Assembly (NCBI RefSeq): GCF_011305535.1
Contig: NZ_CP049905.1
Span: 2,511,501-2,575,500 of the forward strand
DNA: 64,000 nt
Direction of reading: 5' to 3'
DNA from: Diaphorobacter sp. HDW4B
GTDB lineage: Bacteria > Pseudomonadota > Gammaproteobacteria > Burkholderiales > Burkholderiaceae_C
The notes under the pieces are model-generated. The model was given only the letters and a program-made list of their open reading frames with translations. It was not told where the DNA came from and did no database searches. Position numbers and translations under genes: made by a program. Of the stretch, positions 44,720 through 52,861 are shown piece after piece (position 1 is the first letter of the stretch; each line of letters opens with the position of its first letter).

Positions 44720-45992
44720 ACTGACTTTGGCCGCGCTGCTCGTTTGCGGCCTGACGACCCTTTCCTCGGCGATGGCCCAGACGGCGAACGGCTCCGCGCC
44801 TGTCACCGCCGCTGCGCAGATGGCTCCGGCTGCATCGGCCATGCCGCAGCAGCCGGTGACGCTCGAAGAGTACCTGCGCATGGTGGTGCGCAACCGCCCG
44901 TCGCTGGCCGCTGATCGCATGGAAGCGGGTCTCGCGCGTGCCGACACGCGCACCGCATCGGCGTTTCCCAATCCCTCGGTGAGTGCCTACGGCAAGCCGG
45001 GTGAGCACGGCATTGGCATCGACCAGCCGATTCCGATCTTCGGTCAGCGCGGTGCGCGCATCGAGACCGCCAAGAAGGGCGAGCTGGCTGCTGATGCGCA
45101 TGTCGAGTTGGCCGTGAACGCGGTGCTCAACGACGCGGCGCAGGCCTTCAACGATCTGCTGGTGGCGCAAAAGCGCGTCGAGGTCTGGCAGGACGCGCAG
45201 AAGGCGCTCGACAAGGCGGCGTACATCGTGCGCGGCCAGATCGATGCGGGCGCGCGCAGCCGCTATGACGGCGCACGCCTGACGCTGCAGCAGGCCCAGT
45301 TGGTCATGCAACTGAACAAGGCGAACGCGGCGCTCAAGGCGGCGAGCACGCGCGCCGCGCAAGTCGCCGCGTTGCCGCTGTGGCCTGCGCGTGCCGAGGG
45401 CAGCATCCAGACCTTGAACCAGCAGCAGATGCCCGAGTTCGACACCCTCTGGAATCAGGCCGCGTCGCGTCTGCCCGCCCTGCGTTCGGCACAGGCCGAG
45501 ATGGAGCAGGCGCGCAGCAAGATCGATCTGGCCAAGCGCGAGGCGCTGCCGACACCCAGCATTGGCGCGATGCGCGTGAAAAGCCGCAATGATGGCAGCT
45601 ACACGCAATGGGGCGTGTCGATGGAGATTCCGCTGTTCGACCGCCATCAGGGCGCAATCGACCGCGCGAAGATGGAGGCCGAACAGGCCGAGCTGCGCTG
45701 GCAGGCGGCGAATCAGGATGCGCAAGCGGGTCTGTATGGCGCGATGCAGCAGTGGCAGCTCAAGCGGGACAGCGTGCGTGCTTACGAGAAGGATGGCCTG
45801 GCGCAGATCGAGCCGCTCAAGCAGATGGCCAATGATGCTTACAAGCTGGGGCAGGGGGGAATTTTGGAGCTGATCGATGCGCTCAGTTCCATCAACGATC
45901 ATCGTCTTGAGTATCTGGATTTGGTGAAGGATTATTTGGATGCGGAGTGGCAGGTGCGACTTGCCAGTGGGAATGTGCCTGTTTCGGAGTGA
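44697..45992 (+). CDS. TolC-family outer membrane efflux channel (CzcC-like)
   Basis: The 431-residue protein has a signal peptide (about residues 1-28) and a short Ala/Pro-rich stretch. Two OEP repeats of long coiled-coil helices follow (VTLEEYLRMVVRNRPSLAAD begins repeat 1). It completes the tripartite metal efflux system with the adaptor and pump. The ATG at 44697 is inside the pump gene and has GGAAGAG upstream; an ATG at 44712 is possible. The closing residues are not unusual. Repeat copy B follows the gene. Confidence 0.9.
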   Translation: MKAPKMTELTLAALLVCGLTTLSSAMAQTANGSAPVTAAAQMAPAASAMPQQPVTLEEYLRMVVRNRPSLAADRMEAGLARADTRTASAFPNPSVSAYGKPGEHGIGIDQPIPIFGQRGARIETAKKGELAADAHVELAVNAVLNDAAQAFNDLLVAQKRVEVWQDAQKALDKAAYIVRGQIDAGARSRYDGARLTLQQAQLVMQLNKANAALKAASTRAAQVAALPLWPARAEGSIQTLNQQQMPEFDTLWNQAASRLPALRSAQAEMEQARSKIDLAKREALPTPSIGAMRVKSRNDGSYTQWGVSMEIPLFDRHQGAIDRAKMEAEQAELRWQAANQDAQAGLYGAMQQWQLKRDSVRAYEKDGLAQIEPLKQMANDAYKLGQGGILELIDALSSINDHRLEYLDLVKDYLDAEWQVRLASGNVPVSE

Positions 45993-46026
45993 TCCTCTTT
46001 TTTGCCGTTGTGCTTGATTGGAGGGC

Positions 46027-46233
46027 GGGTGCCGGGTCTCGCCCCGGCGGGCGAGTCACTTTTGCTTGCGCGCAAAAGTAACCAAAAAGCGCTTGAATTC
46101 GGGGGCACGCGGCAGAACTCAGCTTCGCGCCGTTGGCGCTTCGTTCGGGCAACCGCCGCGAGTCAGAGATTTCATAAGAGGTGTGATTCGGCACTTCGCG
46201 TTGCTCGTGCTGCATCTCGCGACTTCGCGAGAT
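46027..46233 (+). repeat. Structured intergenic repeat, copy B (forward)
   Basis: It has the same plan as copy A: a GGGTGCCGGG start, hairpin with TTTTGC/GCAAAA, second stem CGCGGC (46108-46113) with GCCGCG (46155-46160), and terminal ATCTCGCGACTTCGCGAGAT. It fills most of the 296-base gap between the TolC gene and the response regulator gene. It ends 56 bases before the latter's start, so the regulator's promoter must lie in or next to the repeat. Confidence 0.85.
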
Positions 46234-46288
46234 GCTGGGGCTAGGTGCACGTATAGTGGGGGATTGGACTGCCTCCTTTGCTTTCCCC

Positions 46289-46993
46289 ATGTACCGTTAT
46301 CTCATCATCGAAGACGATTCTCTCAACGCGAACTACATCGCCGATGGGCTGCGGGAGCAGGGTGCGCAGGTGACGGTGTGTGGTGACGGGGTGCAGGGCA
46401 TTGCGCTGGCGGTGGGGGAGCTGTGGGATGTGATCATTCTCGATCGCATGTTGCCCGACGAGTTCGATGGGCTGCAGATTCTGCAGACGCTGCGTGCGAT
46501 TGGAAAGACGACGCCGGTGCTGGTGCTTTCGGCGTTGTCCGCCACCGATGAGCGGGTGCGTGGGCTGAAGGCGGGGTGCGATGATTACCTCACCAAGCCG
46601 TTTGCGTTCTCCGAGCTGTCGGCGCGCCTGGAGGCGCTGATGCGACGGGCGCAGGTGCCTGCTCCGGTGCGCGAGATGAAGCTGGCGGATCTGCGCATCA
46701 ACCTCATGACGCGTAGTGCCGAGCGTGCGGGTGTGCCGCTGGCGCTGCAGCCGCGCGAGTTTCGGTTGTTGGCGTTTCTCATGCAGCATGCGCACCAGAT
46801 CGTCACGCGCACGATGTTGCTGGAGTCGGTGTGGGACTACCGTTTTGATCCGCAGACCAATGTGATCGATGTGCACATCAGCCGCTTGCGCAGCAAGGTG
46901 GACAAAGGCTTTGAGCCTGCGCTGATCCACACGGTGCGCGGCGTGGGCTACAGCTTGACTGATGCGCCTGAGCGTTTGCCTCAGAGCTCCTGA
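46289..46993 (+). CDS. OmpR/PhoB-family response regulator of the metal efflux system
   Basis: The 234-residue protein has a receiver domain (residues 1-115) with phospho-acceptor Asp in VIILDRMLP (about 48), acidic pair YLIIEDD and Lys in YLTKPFAF. A C-terminal winged helix follows (LQPREFRLLAFLMQHAHQIV, TNVIDVHISRLRSKVDKG). It resembles CzcR/CusR. With the kinase 25 bases downstream it presumably senses periplasmic metal and activates the efflux operon just upstream. The ATG at 46289 starts directly with the receiver fold. Confidence 0.93.
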   Translation: MYRYLIIEDDSLNANYIADGLREQGAQVTVCGDGVQGIALAVGELWDVIILDRMLPDEFDGLQILQTLRAIGKTTPVLVLSALSATDERVRGLKAGCDDYLTKPFAFSELSARLEALMRRAQVPAPVREMKLADLRINLMTRSAERAGVPLALQPREFRLLAFLMQHAHQIVTRTMLLESVWDYRFDPQTNVIDVHISRLRSKVDKGFEPALIHTVRGVGYSLTDAPERLPQSS

Positions 46994-47018
46994 CACAAAA
47001 GAGAAAAGGCCGTCCACG

Positions 47019-48431
47019 ATGTCCACGCGTGCCAAGCCTTGGAGTTCCACCGCGTTCCGTCTTGCGCTGCAGTTCGCGGGGCTGATGGTGCTGACCATGG
47101 CCATCGTGCTCGCGGTGTTCTATGTGCAGACCGTGGGTGTGTTGCGTGCGCGGGTGGACAGGCAGGCCGAGGCGCATCTGAAGCGGTTGGTGGAACATTC
47201 CGGGAAGTATGGGCAGGAAGCGCTGGAGGCGGAGATTCGCCAGACGTTGCAGGACGGTGTGAATACCGACACGGAAATAGTCATCCTCATGGATGCGCAT
47301 GGCGCGCCGGTCATCGGCAATGCCACGGTTGTGCCGCTGCGTCGCCTGACCACCATGGGCATGCGTGAACTCAAGGTGAGGCGCTCAGGCCATATCGTGA
47401 ATGCGCGAGTGTCTGTGGTCGAACTGCCCAGTGGCCAGTTCATCGCCGTGGGGACCGACATGCAGCAGCAGCGCGAGATGGAGGATCTGGTCGGCCGCGC
47501 CAGTCTGCTCGCGGCCGTCGTCGCGTTTTTCATGGCGGTTGCGGGCGCCTTCACGTTTCGCCGCGTGGTGGACGAGCGCGCTGCCGCCATTCGCAACACC
47601 ATGGCGCGTGTGGCAGCGGGCGATCTGAGCCAGCGCATTCCGGTGGCAGGCCGGGACGATGAATTCACACTGCTCAACCGCGACATCAACAGCATGCTCG
47701 ACCGGCTGGAGCAGCTCATGGAAGGCATTCGCCATGTCTCCAACACCATTGCGCACAACCTGCGCACGCCGCTCACGCGTATCACGCTGCAACTGCGCAA
47801 CGCGCGCCAGCTCGGTGCGGAAGGTCAGGCTGCCACGTTGGCACGGGTGTCGGGCGAGGTGGAAGAGTTGGGTGTCATCTTCGACAAGCTGCTGCAGATC
47901 GCCGAAGTCGAAAGCGGCACCAGCCGCGCCAGCTTTGGCCCGGTGGACATCAATGCGCTGCTGCTCGATGTGGCGGAGTTCTACGAGCCTCTGCTCGATG
48001 AAGGCGTTGGCGAATTGAAGGTGAACGTCCAAGACGGTCTGGAAGTACTGGGCGACGGCAATCTGATCGCCAGCGCCGTGTCCAACCTGCTGGATAACGC
48101 GATCAAGTATGGTGGCTCCAGCGATGCGGAAGCGTTGCAGCGACCCGTGCACATCGTGGTGAAGGCGCAGCGCGCAGTCTCGGGCGTGGAGATTCTGGTG
48201 CAGGACAACGGCCCCGGTGTCGATCCGCAAGCCATCGAAAAAATGACCACCCGCTTCTTCCGTGCCCGCAAGGAGCGCAGCGGTTACGGCCTGGGACTGG
48301 CAAGCGTGCACGCCATCGTGCAACTGCATGGCGGACGACTGGATTTCTCGAATCTGGAGCGCGGCCTGCAAGCGCGCATCTGGCTGCCTGCGCTGCCCAA
48401 ACAACCCATTGCACCGATGCTTCAGGCCTGA
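47019..48431 (+). CDS. Sensor histidine kinase, partner of the metal response regulator
   Basis: The 470-residue kinase has membrane segment 1 (about residues 15-40), a periplasmic domain of about 120 residues, membrane segment 2 (about 160-180) and a HAMP linker (RNTMARVAAGDLSQRI). The phospho-acceptor His is in ISNTIAHNLRTPLTRI-like sequence (HNLRTPLTRITL). N-box NLLDNAIKYGG, G-boxes DNGPGVD and GYGLGLASV complete the ATPase. The periplasmic part has no clear His/Cys metal site. Its end overlaps the convergent yddG-like gene by 10 bases. Confidence 0.92.
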   Translation: MSTRAKPWSSTAFRLALQFAGLMVLTMAIVLAVFYVQTVGVLRARVDRQAEAHLKRLVEHSGKYGQEALEAEIRQTLQDGVNTDTEIVILMDAHGAPVIGNATVVPLRRLTTMGMRELKVRRSGHIVNARVSVVELPSGQFIAVGTDMQQQREMEDLVGRASLLAAVVAFFMAVAGAFTFRRVVDERAAAIRNTMARVAAGDLSQRIPVAGRDDEFTLLNRDINSMLDRLEQLMEGIRHVSNTIAHNLRTPLTRITLQLRNARQLGAEGQAATLARVSGEVEELGVIFDKLLQIAEVESGTSRASFGPVDINALLLDVAEFYEPLLDEGVGELKVNVQDGLEVLGDGNLIASAVSNLLDNAIKYGGSSDAEALQRPVHIVVKAQRAVSGVEILVQDNGPGVDPQAIEKMTTRFFRARKERSGYGLGLASVHAIVQLHGGRLDFSNLERGLQARIWLPALPKQPIAPMLQA

Positions 48432-49345
48432 TCGCTCGAAGGACTCTTGCGCTCGCGCGTGCTCCACCAGCAGATCAGCGAACCGAGCGTGACCAGCGCC
48501 ACGCCTTGCCAGAAGCTCCACGATGGCCGCACCTGAAGCCACACGGTTCCCACCAGCGCGGACAGCACAGGCGTGAAATACGAGCCCACAGCCATCACCG
48601 TGAGATTGCCGTGGCGAATGCCGAAGTCCCAGCAACTATAGCCCAGCGCGGTGAGCGCACTGAGCATGGTGAGCTGCACGACACCAGACCAACCAAAGTG
48701 CATGGCAGGCTCATCGCTCGCGAAAAAATGCAGCCACAAAGCAGCCGCTACGGCCCACAAAAACAGCGACAGCGCATTTCCGCCTTTTGCAAAAATCCGC
48801 GAAAGCACCGAATAACAAGGCCAAAGCAGCGCCGCAGCGAACGCCAGACCATAGGCCAACGGGTTGCTCTGCACATTGGCCCACAGACCCGTGACGGTGA
48901 AACGTGCGCCATCGCCCTGCAGCACCAGCACGATGCCGAACATGGCCAGCAGCACGCCGGGAATCAATCCCATATGAAAGCGCTGCAACCCCAGTGCCGT
49001 GGCAAGCACTACCGTCAGGCTGGGCCAGAGGTAGTTGATCATGCCAAGCTCCAGCGTCTGCGTGCGATTGCTCGCAAAACCCAGGGAGAGCGACAACCCG
49101 ATCTCGTACGCCACAAAGATCACGCCACAACCCAGCAGATACACAGGATGCAGCGTGCGCAGCGCCTGCCAGCGAGGAATGCCGAAACGCAGCGTGACGA
49201 ACAGCGCACTCAGCGTGAACACGCAAGCCGCGCCGCCTACCGGCCCCAGATGCTCGGCCACGCTGCGAAACAGCCCAACCGAAGTGGACCAGCAGGCAAT
49301 CGCGCAAAGACCGATCAGCGTGGCGCGGGAATGGTTGGTGGGCAT
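48422..49345 (-). CDS. yddG: Aromatic amino acid exporter, YddG-type DMT transporter
   Basis: The 307-residue protein has about ten membrane segments and two EamA halves. It closely parallels E. coli YddG: RATLIGLCAIACWSTSVGL at the start, LGPVGGAA, GMINYLWPSLTVVLA and HGNLTVMAVGSYFTPVLSAL. YddG exports Phe, Tyr and Trp. No aromatic biosynthesis gene is next to it. It is convergent with the kinase and has no visible co-transcribed partner other than the YkgJ-like gene divergent upstream region. Confidence 0.88.
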   Translation of the reverse strand: MPTNHSRATLIGLCAIACWSTSVGLFRSVAEHLGPVGGAACVFTLSALFVTLRFGIPRWQALRTLHPVYLLGCGVIFVAYEIGLSLSLGFASNRTQTLELGMINYLWPSLTVVLATALGLQRFHMGLIPGVLLAMFGIVLVLQGDGARFTVTGLWANVQSNPLAYGLAFAAALLWPCYSVLSRIFAKGGNALSLFLWAVAAALWLHFFASDEPAMHFGWSGVVQLTMLSALTALGYSCWDFGIRHGNLTVMAVGSYFTPVLSALVGTVWLQVRPSWSFWQGVALVTLGSLICWWSTRERKSPSSDQA

Positions 49346-49398
49346 GTGGTGTTCGTATCGCTGCGGTCAATGCATCAATCAGTCAGTCAGTCAAGCAA

Positions 49399-49803
49399 TC
49401 AACGCGGACGACGTGCCCCGTATGCGCAGAAACCGGGCTTGGGGCTTTTCTTCTGCGGATGCAGACGACAGGTCTCGGGACGGATGTCGTAGACCGTGCA
49501 GCGACGCGTCTTCTCGTCGAGAAAATTGCAGTCCCCACTCGCGCGACGGCCCATGGTGAAGATGGTGTTCTTGTGGTTGAAGTGGTCGACGATCTTCATC
49601 TTGAGAAGACGCTTGGCGATCACCTTCACATCCACGTTGTCGATCTCGAACTGATCGACGATCTGCAGACGCACAAGGTCGGAGAGCTGCACTTCCAGCG
49701 GCATGGTGCAGCAGTTGGCGGCGCAGGTGTCGCACATGCCTGCGCGGTAGCGGTGCCAGGTGTCGACGCGGTCTACGTCTACGATGGCTATCGGGGATCT
49801 CAT
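49399..49803 (-). CDS. YkgJ-family Cys-cluster protein
   Basis: The 134-residue protein has a Cys-rich pattern: CDTCAANCC (about residues 25-33), CNFLDEKTRRCTVYDIRPETC in the second half and a last Cys in PGFCAYG. This matches the YkgJ family (putative zinc or iron chelating, Fx(S)-like eight-Cys signature). The function of the family is poorly defined. The ATG at 49803 is preceded by an A-rich stretch; longer frames upstream run into repeat copy C and are artefacts. Confidence 0.85.
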   Translation of the reverse strand: MRSPIAIVDVDRVDTWHRYRAGMCDTCAANCCTMPLEVQLSDLVRLQIVDQFEIDNVDVKVIAKRLLKMKIVDHFNHKNTIFTMGRRASGDCNFLDEKTRRCTVYDIRPETCRLHPQKKSPKPGFCAYGARRPR

Positions 49804-49885
49804 CTTTTTTGCTCGCGGCGCGAGGGTGCTTGTGTTTGTTTTGGGGTTGGAGGCGGAATTGTAGATAGGTTGGGGGTTTTGTGTC

Positions 49886-50029
49886 GGGTGCCGGGTGTTC
49901 GCCCCGGCGGGCGAGTCCCTTTTTGCTTGCGCGCAAAAAGGAACCAAAAACGCGCTTGAATTCGGGGGCACACGATAGAACTCACTTTGCGCCGTAGGCG
50001 CGCCGTTCGGACAACTATCGTGAGTCAGA
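49886..50029 (+). repeat. Structured intergenic repeat, copy C (forward, 3' truncated)
   Basis: It has the GGGTGCCGGG start, hairpin CCTTTTTGC/GCAAAAAGG and second stem CACGATAG (49971-49978) with CTATCGTG (50015-50022). It lacks the last third, including the ATCTCGCGA terminal hairpin. It faces copy D in inverted orientation and shares the same second-stem arms with it. Confidence 0.83.
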
Positions 50030-50151
50030 CCAAAAACTGGGGGAGGGCGCTGCTGCATTCTGCGATGCAGCAGCGGAGGCGCAAGCATCGTGACGGAAAT
50101 GTCGATGTTTAAGCGCGAGAGTTCAATTCGTCATGCGGCTTGCACATAGGC
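50030..50151. other. Spacer between inverted repeat copies C and D
   Basis: The 122-base spacer has no gene. It contains one perfect hairpin, CGCTGCTGCAT (50048-50058) with ATGCAGCAGCG (50065-50075), an 11-bp stem with a 6-base loop and no T-run. Together with copies C and D it makes up nearly all of the 587-base gap between the YkgJ gene and ureD. Confidence 0.6.
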
Positions 50152-50358
50152 ATCTCGCGAAGTCGCGAGATGCAGGCACGAGCAACGCGAAGTGCCGTGA
50201 CACACCTCTTATGAAAACACTGACTCACGATAGTTGTCCGAACGGAGCGCCTACGGCGCGCAGTGAGTTCTATCGTGGGTATTCAAAAGCGCGCTTTTGG
50301 TGACTTTTCGCGCGCCAGCGAAAAGTTACTCGCCCGCCGGGGCGAACTCCCGGCATCC
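50152..50358 (-). repeat. Structured intergenic repeat, copy D (reverse)
   Basis: It is a full-length reverse copy starting with the ATCTCGCGAAGTCGCGAGAT hairpin. The second stem is CACGATAG (50226-50233) with CTATCGTG (50270-50277). The first hairpin reads TTTTCGC/GCGAAAA here, against TTTTGC/GCAAAA in other copies, with pairing kept. It ends 33 bases before the stop of ureD. Confidence 0.83.
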
Positions 50359-50390
50359 GTAAGAAAACCCCTAGCAGGAGCAAAAGAAAA

Positions 50391-51221
50391 CTACATAGCC
50401 CAAATCCGAGGCCGAACCCCTTCCACCTGCCAAACAGCAGACCGCCACTCCCCCCAAACCCTCTGCCACAACACCATGAGCGGCTCCACAACAGGAGCCA
50501 CCCCCCGCAACACAATCATGTGTGCATTGGGCGCAGTCACCCCCGCAGCAACCCCATCAGGCAGATCACCAAGCACCCCATGCGTAGCCTCAAGCAATGA
50601 CTCCCGCAAAGCCCGGGACAAAGCAGTCCCGGAAGCAAAAATCAAACTCCCCATGCACCGCGCACCCGCCAGCCCAAGCGGCCCGTTCATCAACCGATCA
50701 TCGAGCGCATCGATCACGCCGCGCTCCAGAAACCGACCGGGCCAGTGGATGTGCTGCACAAAACGCCCTTGCGCATAAGGTTCGTTTGCATGCGGCAGAC
50801 CGAACGCGGTGATGTCCCAGGTGATGAGTTGCGACTCGGGTGCCAGGTCCAGATGCACCTCGTTCACGGCATCGCAGGCGTTGTAGGCGATGGCTTCGAG
50901 CGGCAGCCATTCGAGGCGCGCGCCGGGCTCCAGTGTGATCTTGGTGCGCTGCATGCCTTGTGCGCCGTTGCTGCGGTAAAAGCGCGTGGCGCCGGGTGTT
51001 GTGACGAGTGCGTGCGCGCCTTGTTGCACGCGCACGCTCATGTCGAGCAGGTCGCCGCCGACGATGCCGCCCGGTGGGTGGACCAGCACGTTGTGGCAGA
51101 TGCCGGGGCCTTCCGGGTGCAGGCTGCGCAGCACGCGCAGCGGGCCATCGTGGCTGAAGTGCAGGCGCGTTGCGCCATGGCGCTCGGAGTAGTCGAGATC
51201 AAGACGGGCAAGCCAGACCAT
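50391..51221 (-). CDS. ureD: Urease accessory protein UreD
   Basis: The 276-residue protein matches UreD: LVHPPGGIVGGDLLDMSV (about residues 46-63), TTPGATRFYRS (about 74-84) and LEWLPLEAIAYNACDA. UreD forms a scaffold with UreF and UreG on apo-urease for nickel insertion. Here it sits at the far end of the minus-strand urt operon, 59 bases after urtE, whereas ureA-G lie divergent on the plus strand 6 kb away. Balanced expression therefore depends on the shared intergenic control region at 57154-57537. Confidence 0.93.
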   Translation of the reverse strand: MVWLARLDLDYSERHGATRLHFSHDGPLRVLRSLHPEGPGICHNVLVHPPGGIVGGDLLDMSVRVQQGAHALVTTPGATRFYRSNGAQGMQRTKITLEPGARLEWLPLEAIAYNACDAVNEVHLDLAPESQLITWDITAFGLPHANEPYAQGRFVQHIHWPGRFLERGVIDALDDRLMNGPLGLAGARCMGSLIFASGTALSRALRESLLEATHGVLGDLPDGVAAGVTAPNAHMIVLRGVAPVVEPLMVLWQRVWGEWRSAVWQVEGVRPRIWAM

Positions 51222-51280
51222 GGGTGCTGATGGTTAGTTAAACCACTGAAATGCGAGTTAACGGAAACTGCTGAATTTTC

Positions 51281-51973
51281 TCAGATAGCGACAAGCTGGC
51301 GTACGCCCTTGGATTGCATCTCGTTGCCGGGTCCACTGGCAATGACTTCGCCGCGTTCCATGACGACGTAATGGTCCGCCAGTTCTTCGGCAAAGTCGTA
51401 GTATTGCTCGCACAGCAAAATCGCCATGTCGCCCCGGTTGGCCAACATGCGGATCACGCGGCCTATGTCCTTGATGATGCTGGGCTGTATGCCTTCTGTG
51501 GGTTCGTCGAGGATCAGAATCTGAGGCTTGGGTGCCAGAGCTCGGGCGATGGCCAACTGCTGTTGCTGACCGCCCGAGAGATCGCCGCCGCGTCGGTGCA
51601 GCATGGTTTTCAGAACCGGGAACAGCTCGAAAAGTTCGCTTGGAATCTGCGCGCCGCCGCTCTTGTAGGCCAGGCCCATGCGCAGGTTGTCTTCCACCGA
51701 CAGGCGCGAAAAAATCTCGCGACCTTGCGGCACATAGCCCATGCCTGCGCGGGCGCGGTCATACGGTGCGCGGCGCGAGATGTCCGCGCCTTGCCATTCG
51801 ATCTTGCCGCTCTTGATGGGCACGAGTCCCATCAGACTTTTGAGCAGTGTGGTCTTGCCCACGCCGTTGCGGCCGAGCAGCACGGTGACCTTGCCTTTTT
51901 CGGCTTTGAGATTCACATCGCGCAGGATGTGCGATCCGCCGTAGAACTGGTGCAGGTTTTCAATTTTCAGCAT
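51281..51973 (-). CDS. urtE: Urea ABC transporter ATPase UrtE
   Basis: The 230-residue ATPase has YGGSHILRDVNLKAEKGKVT, Walker A LLGRNGVGKTTLLKSLMG, signature GGDLSGGQQQQLAIARAL and Walker B ILILDEPTEGIQPSII. It is the LivF-type subunit, with the TEGIQPS motif typical of UrtE. It lies 6 bases after urtD. With UrtD it powers urea import through UrtB and UrtC. Confidence 0.94.
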   Translation of the reverse strand: MLKIENLHQFYGGSHILRDVNLKAEKGKVTVLLGRNGVGKTTLLKSLMGLVPIKSGKIEWQGADISRRAPYDRARAGMGYVPQGREIFSRLSVEDNLRMGLAYKSGGAQIPSELFELFPVLKTMLHRRGGDLSGGQQQQLAIARALAPKPQILILDEPTEGIQPSIIKDIGRVIRMLANRGDMAILLCEQYYDFAEELADHYVVMERGEVIASGPGNEMQSKGVRQLVAI

Positions 51974-51979
51974 CGCACA

Positions 51980-52861
51980 TTACCTTCCCAGATAGACCTC
52001 GATCACGCGCTCGTCGGCCTGCACTTCGGCGAGTGTGCCTTCGGCCAGCACCGAGCCATCGCACAGCACGGTGACCTTCTCCGAGATGGTGTCGATGAAC
52101 GACATGTCGTGCTCCACCACCATCAGCGAGTGCTTGCCCTTGAGGCTCAAGAACAGCTCTGCCGTGCGCACGGTTTCCTCGTCCGTCATGCCCGCGACGG
52201 GTTCGTCTAGCAAGAGCAGCTTGGGCTCCTGCACCAGCAGCATGCCGATCTCCAGCCATTGCTTCTGGCCGTGGCTCAGCAAGCCGGCCTGGCGCGTCAC
52301 GCTGCTTGCAAGGTGAATCGTGTGCAGCACCTCGCCGATGCGATCGCGCTGTGCGCCGGTGAGCTTGAAGTTCATCGATTGCGCTACGCCCTTGTGCGTC
52401 TTGAGCGCGAGTTCGAGATTTTCAAAAACCGAAAGCTGCTCGAACACGGTGGGTTTCTGGAACTTGCGGCCAATGCCCATGGCGGCGATCTGTGGCTCGT
52501 TGTAGCGCAGCAGGTCGATGGTCGAGCCGAAGAACACCGTGCCCTTGTCGGGCCGCGTCTTGCCGGTGATGATGTCCATCATCGTGGTCTTGCCCGCGCC
52601 GTTCGGGCCGATGATGCAGCGCAGCTCGCCGGGGGCGATGTCCAGGTTCAGACCGTTGATGGCCTTGAAGCCGTCGAAGCTCACATGCACATCTTCGAGA
52701 TAGAGAATGCGGCCGTGCGTCACATCGACTTCGCCGGGCAGCACATGGCGCGACATGCTGGCCGTGCGCCCGCCCGATTCCGTCGCGCCCACGGTGGCCT
52801 GCAGATGGTGCAGGTGAATGGTGCGCCGCTCCGTGCCTGCTTCCATGAGATCGGGTGTCAT
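51980..52861 (-). CDS. urtD: Urea ABC transporter ATPase UrtD
   Basis: The 293-residue LivG-type ATPase has a variable N-terminal 45 residues, then LYLEDVHVSFDGFKAINGLN, Walker A IIGPNGAGKTTMMDIITG, signature LLSHGQKQWLEIGMLL and Walker B LLLLDEPVAGMTDEE. The ATG at 52861 overlaps the urtC stop by four bases (ATGA). An in-frame extension up to 53671 is only the shadow of urtC. It pairs with UrtE. Confidence 0.94.
   Translation of the reverse strand: MTPDLMEAGTERRTIHLHHLQATVGATESGGRTASMSRHVLPGEVDVTHGRILYLEDVHVSFDGFKAINGLNLDIAPGELRCIIGPNGAGKTTMMDIITGKTRPDKGTVFFGSTIDLLRYNEPQIAAMGIGRKFQKPTVFEQLSVFENLELALKTHKGVAQSMNFKLTGAQRDRIGEVLHTIHLASSVTRQAGLLSHGQKQWLEIGMLLVQEPKLLLLDEPVAGMTDEETVRTAELFLSLKGKHSLMVVEHDMSFIDTISEKVTVLCDGSVLAEGTLAEVQADERVIEVYLGR

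Noticed and set aside
41531-44971. 1146-codon open frame on the minus strand opposite the RND pump
   Set aside because: The composition (His, Gln, Arg-rich) is typical of the antisense of a GC-rich gene, and the sense gene is unambiguous.
46252-46257. TATAGT as a -10 box for the metal response regulator
   Set aside because: No acceptable -35 hexamer lies 16-18 bases upstream; that place is inside the repeat hairpin.
48506-49492. 328-codon plus-strand frame opposite yddG
   Set aside because: It is a Gln/Arg/His-rich shadow of a membrane protein gene with a close match to YddG.
49886-50358. CRISPR array, because of repeated units in this gap
   Set aside because: There are only two long inverted copies, no short direct repeats with regular spacers and no cas genes; it belongs to the dispersed repeat family.
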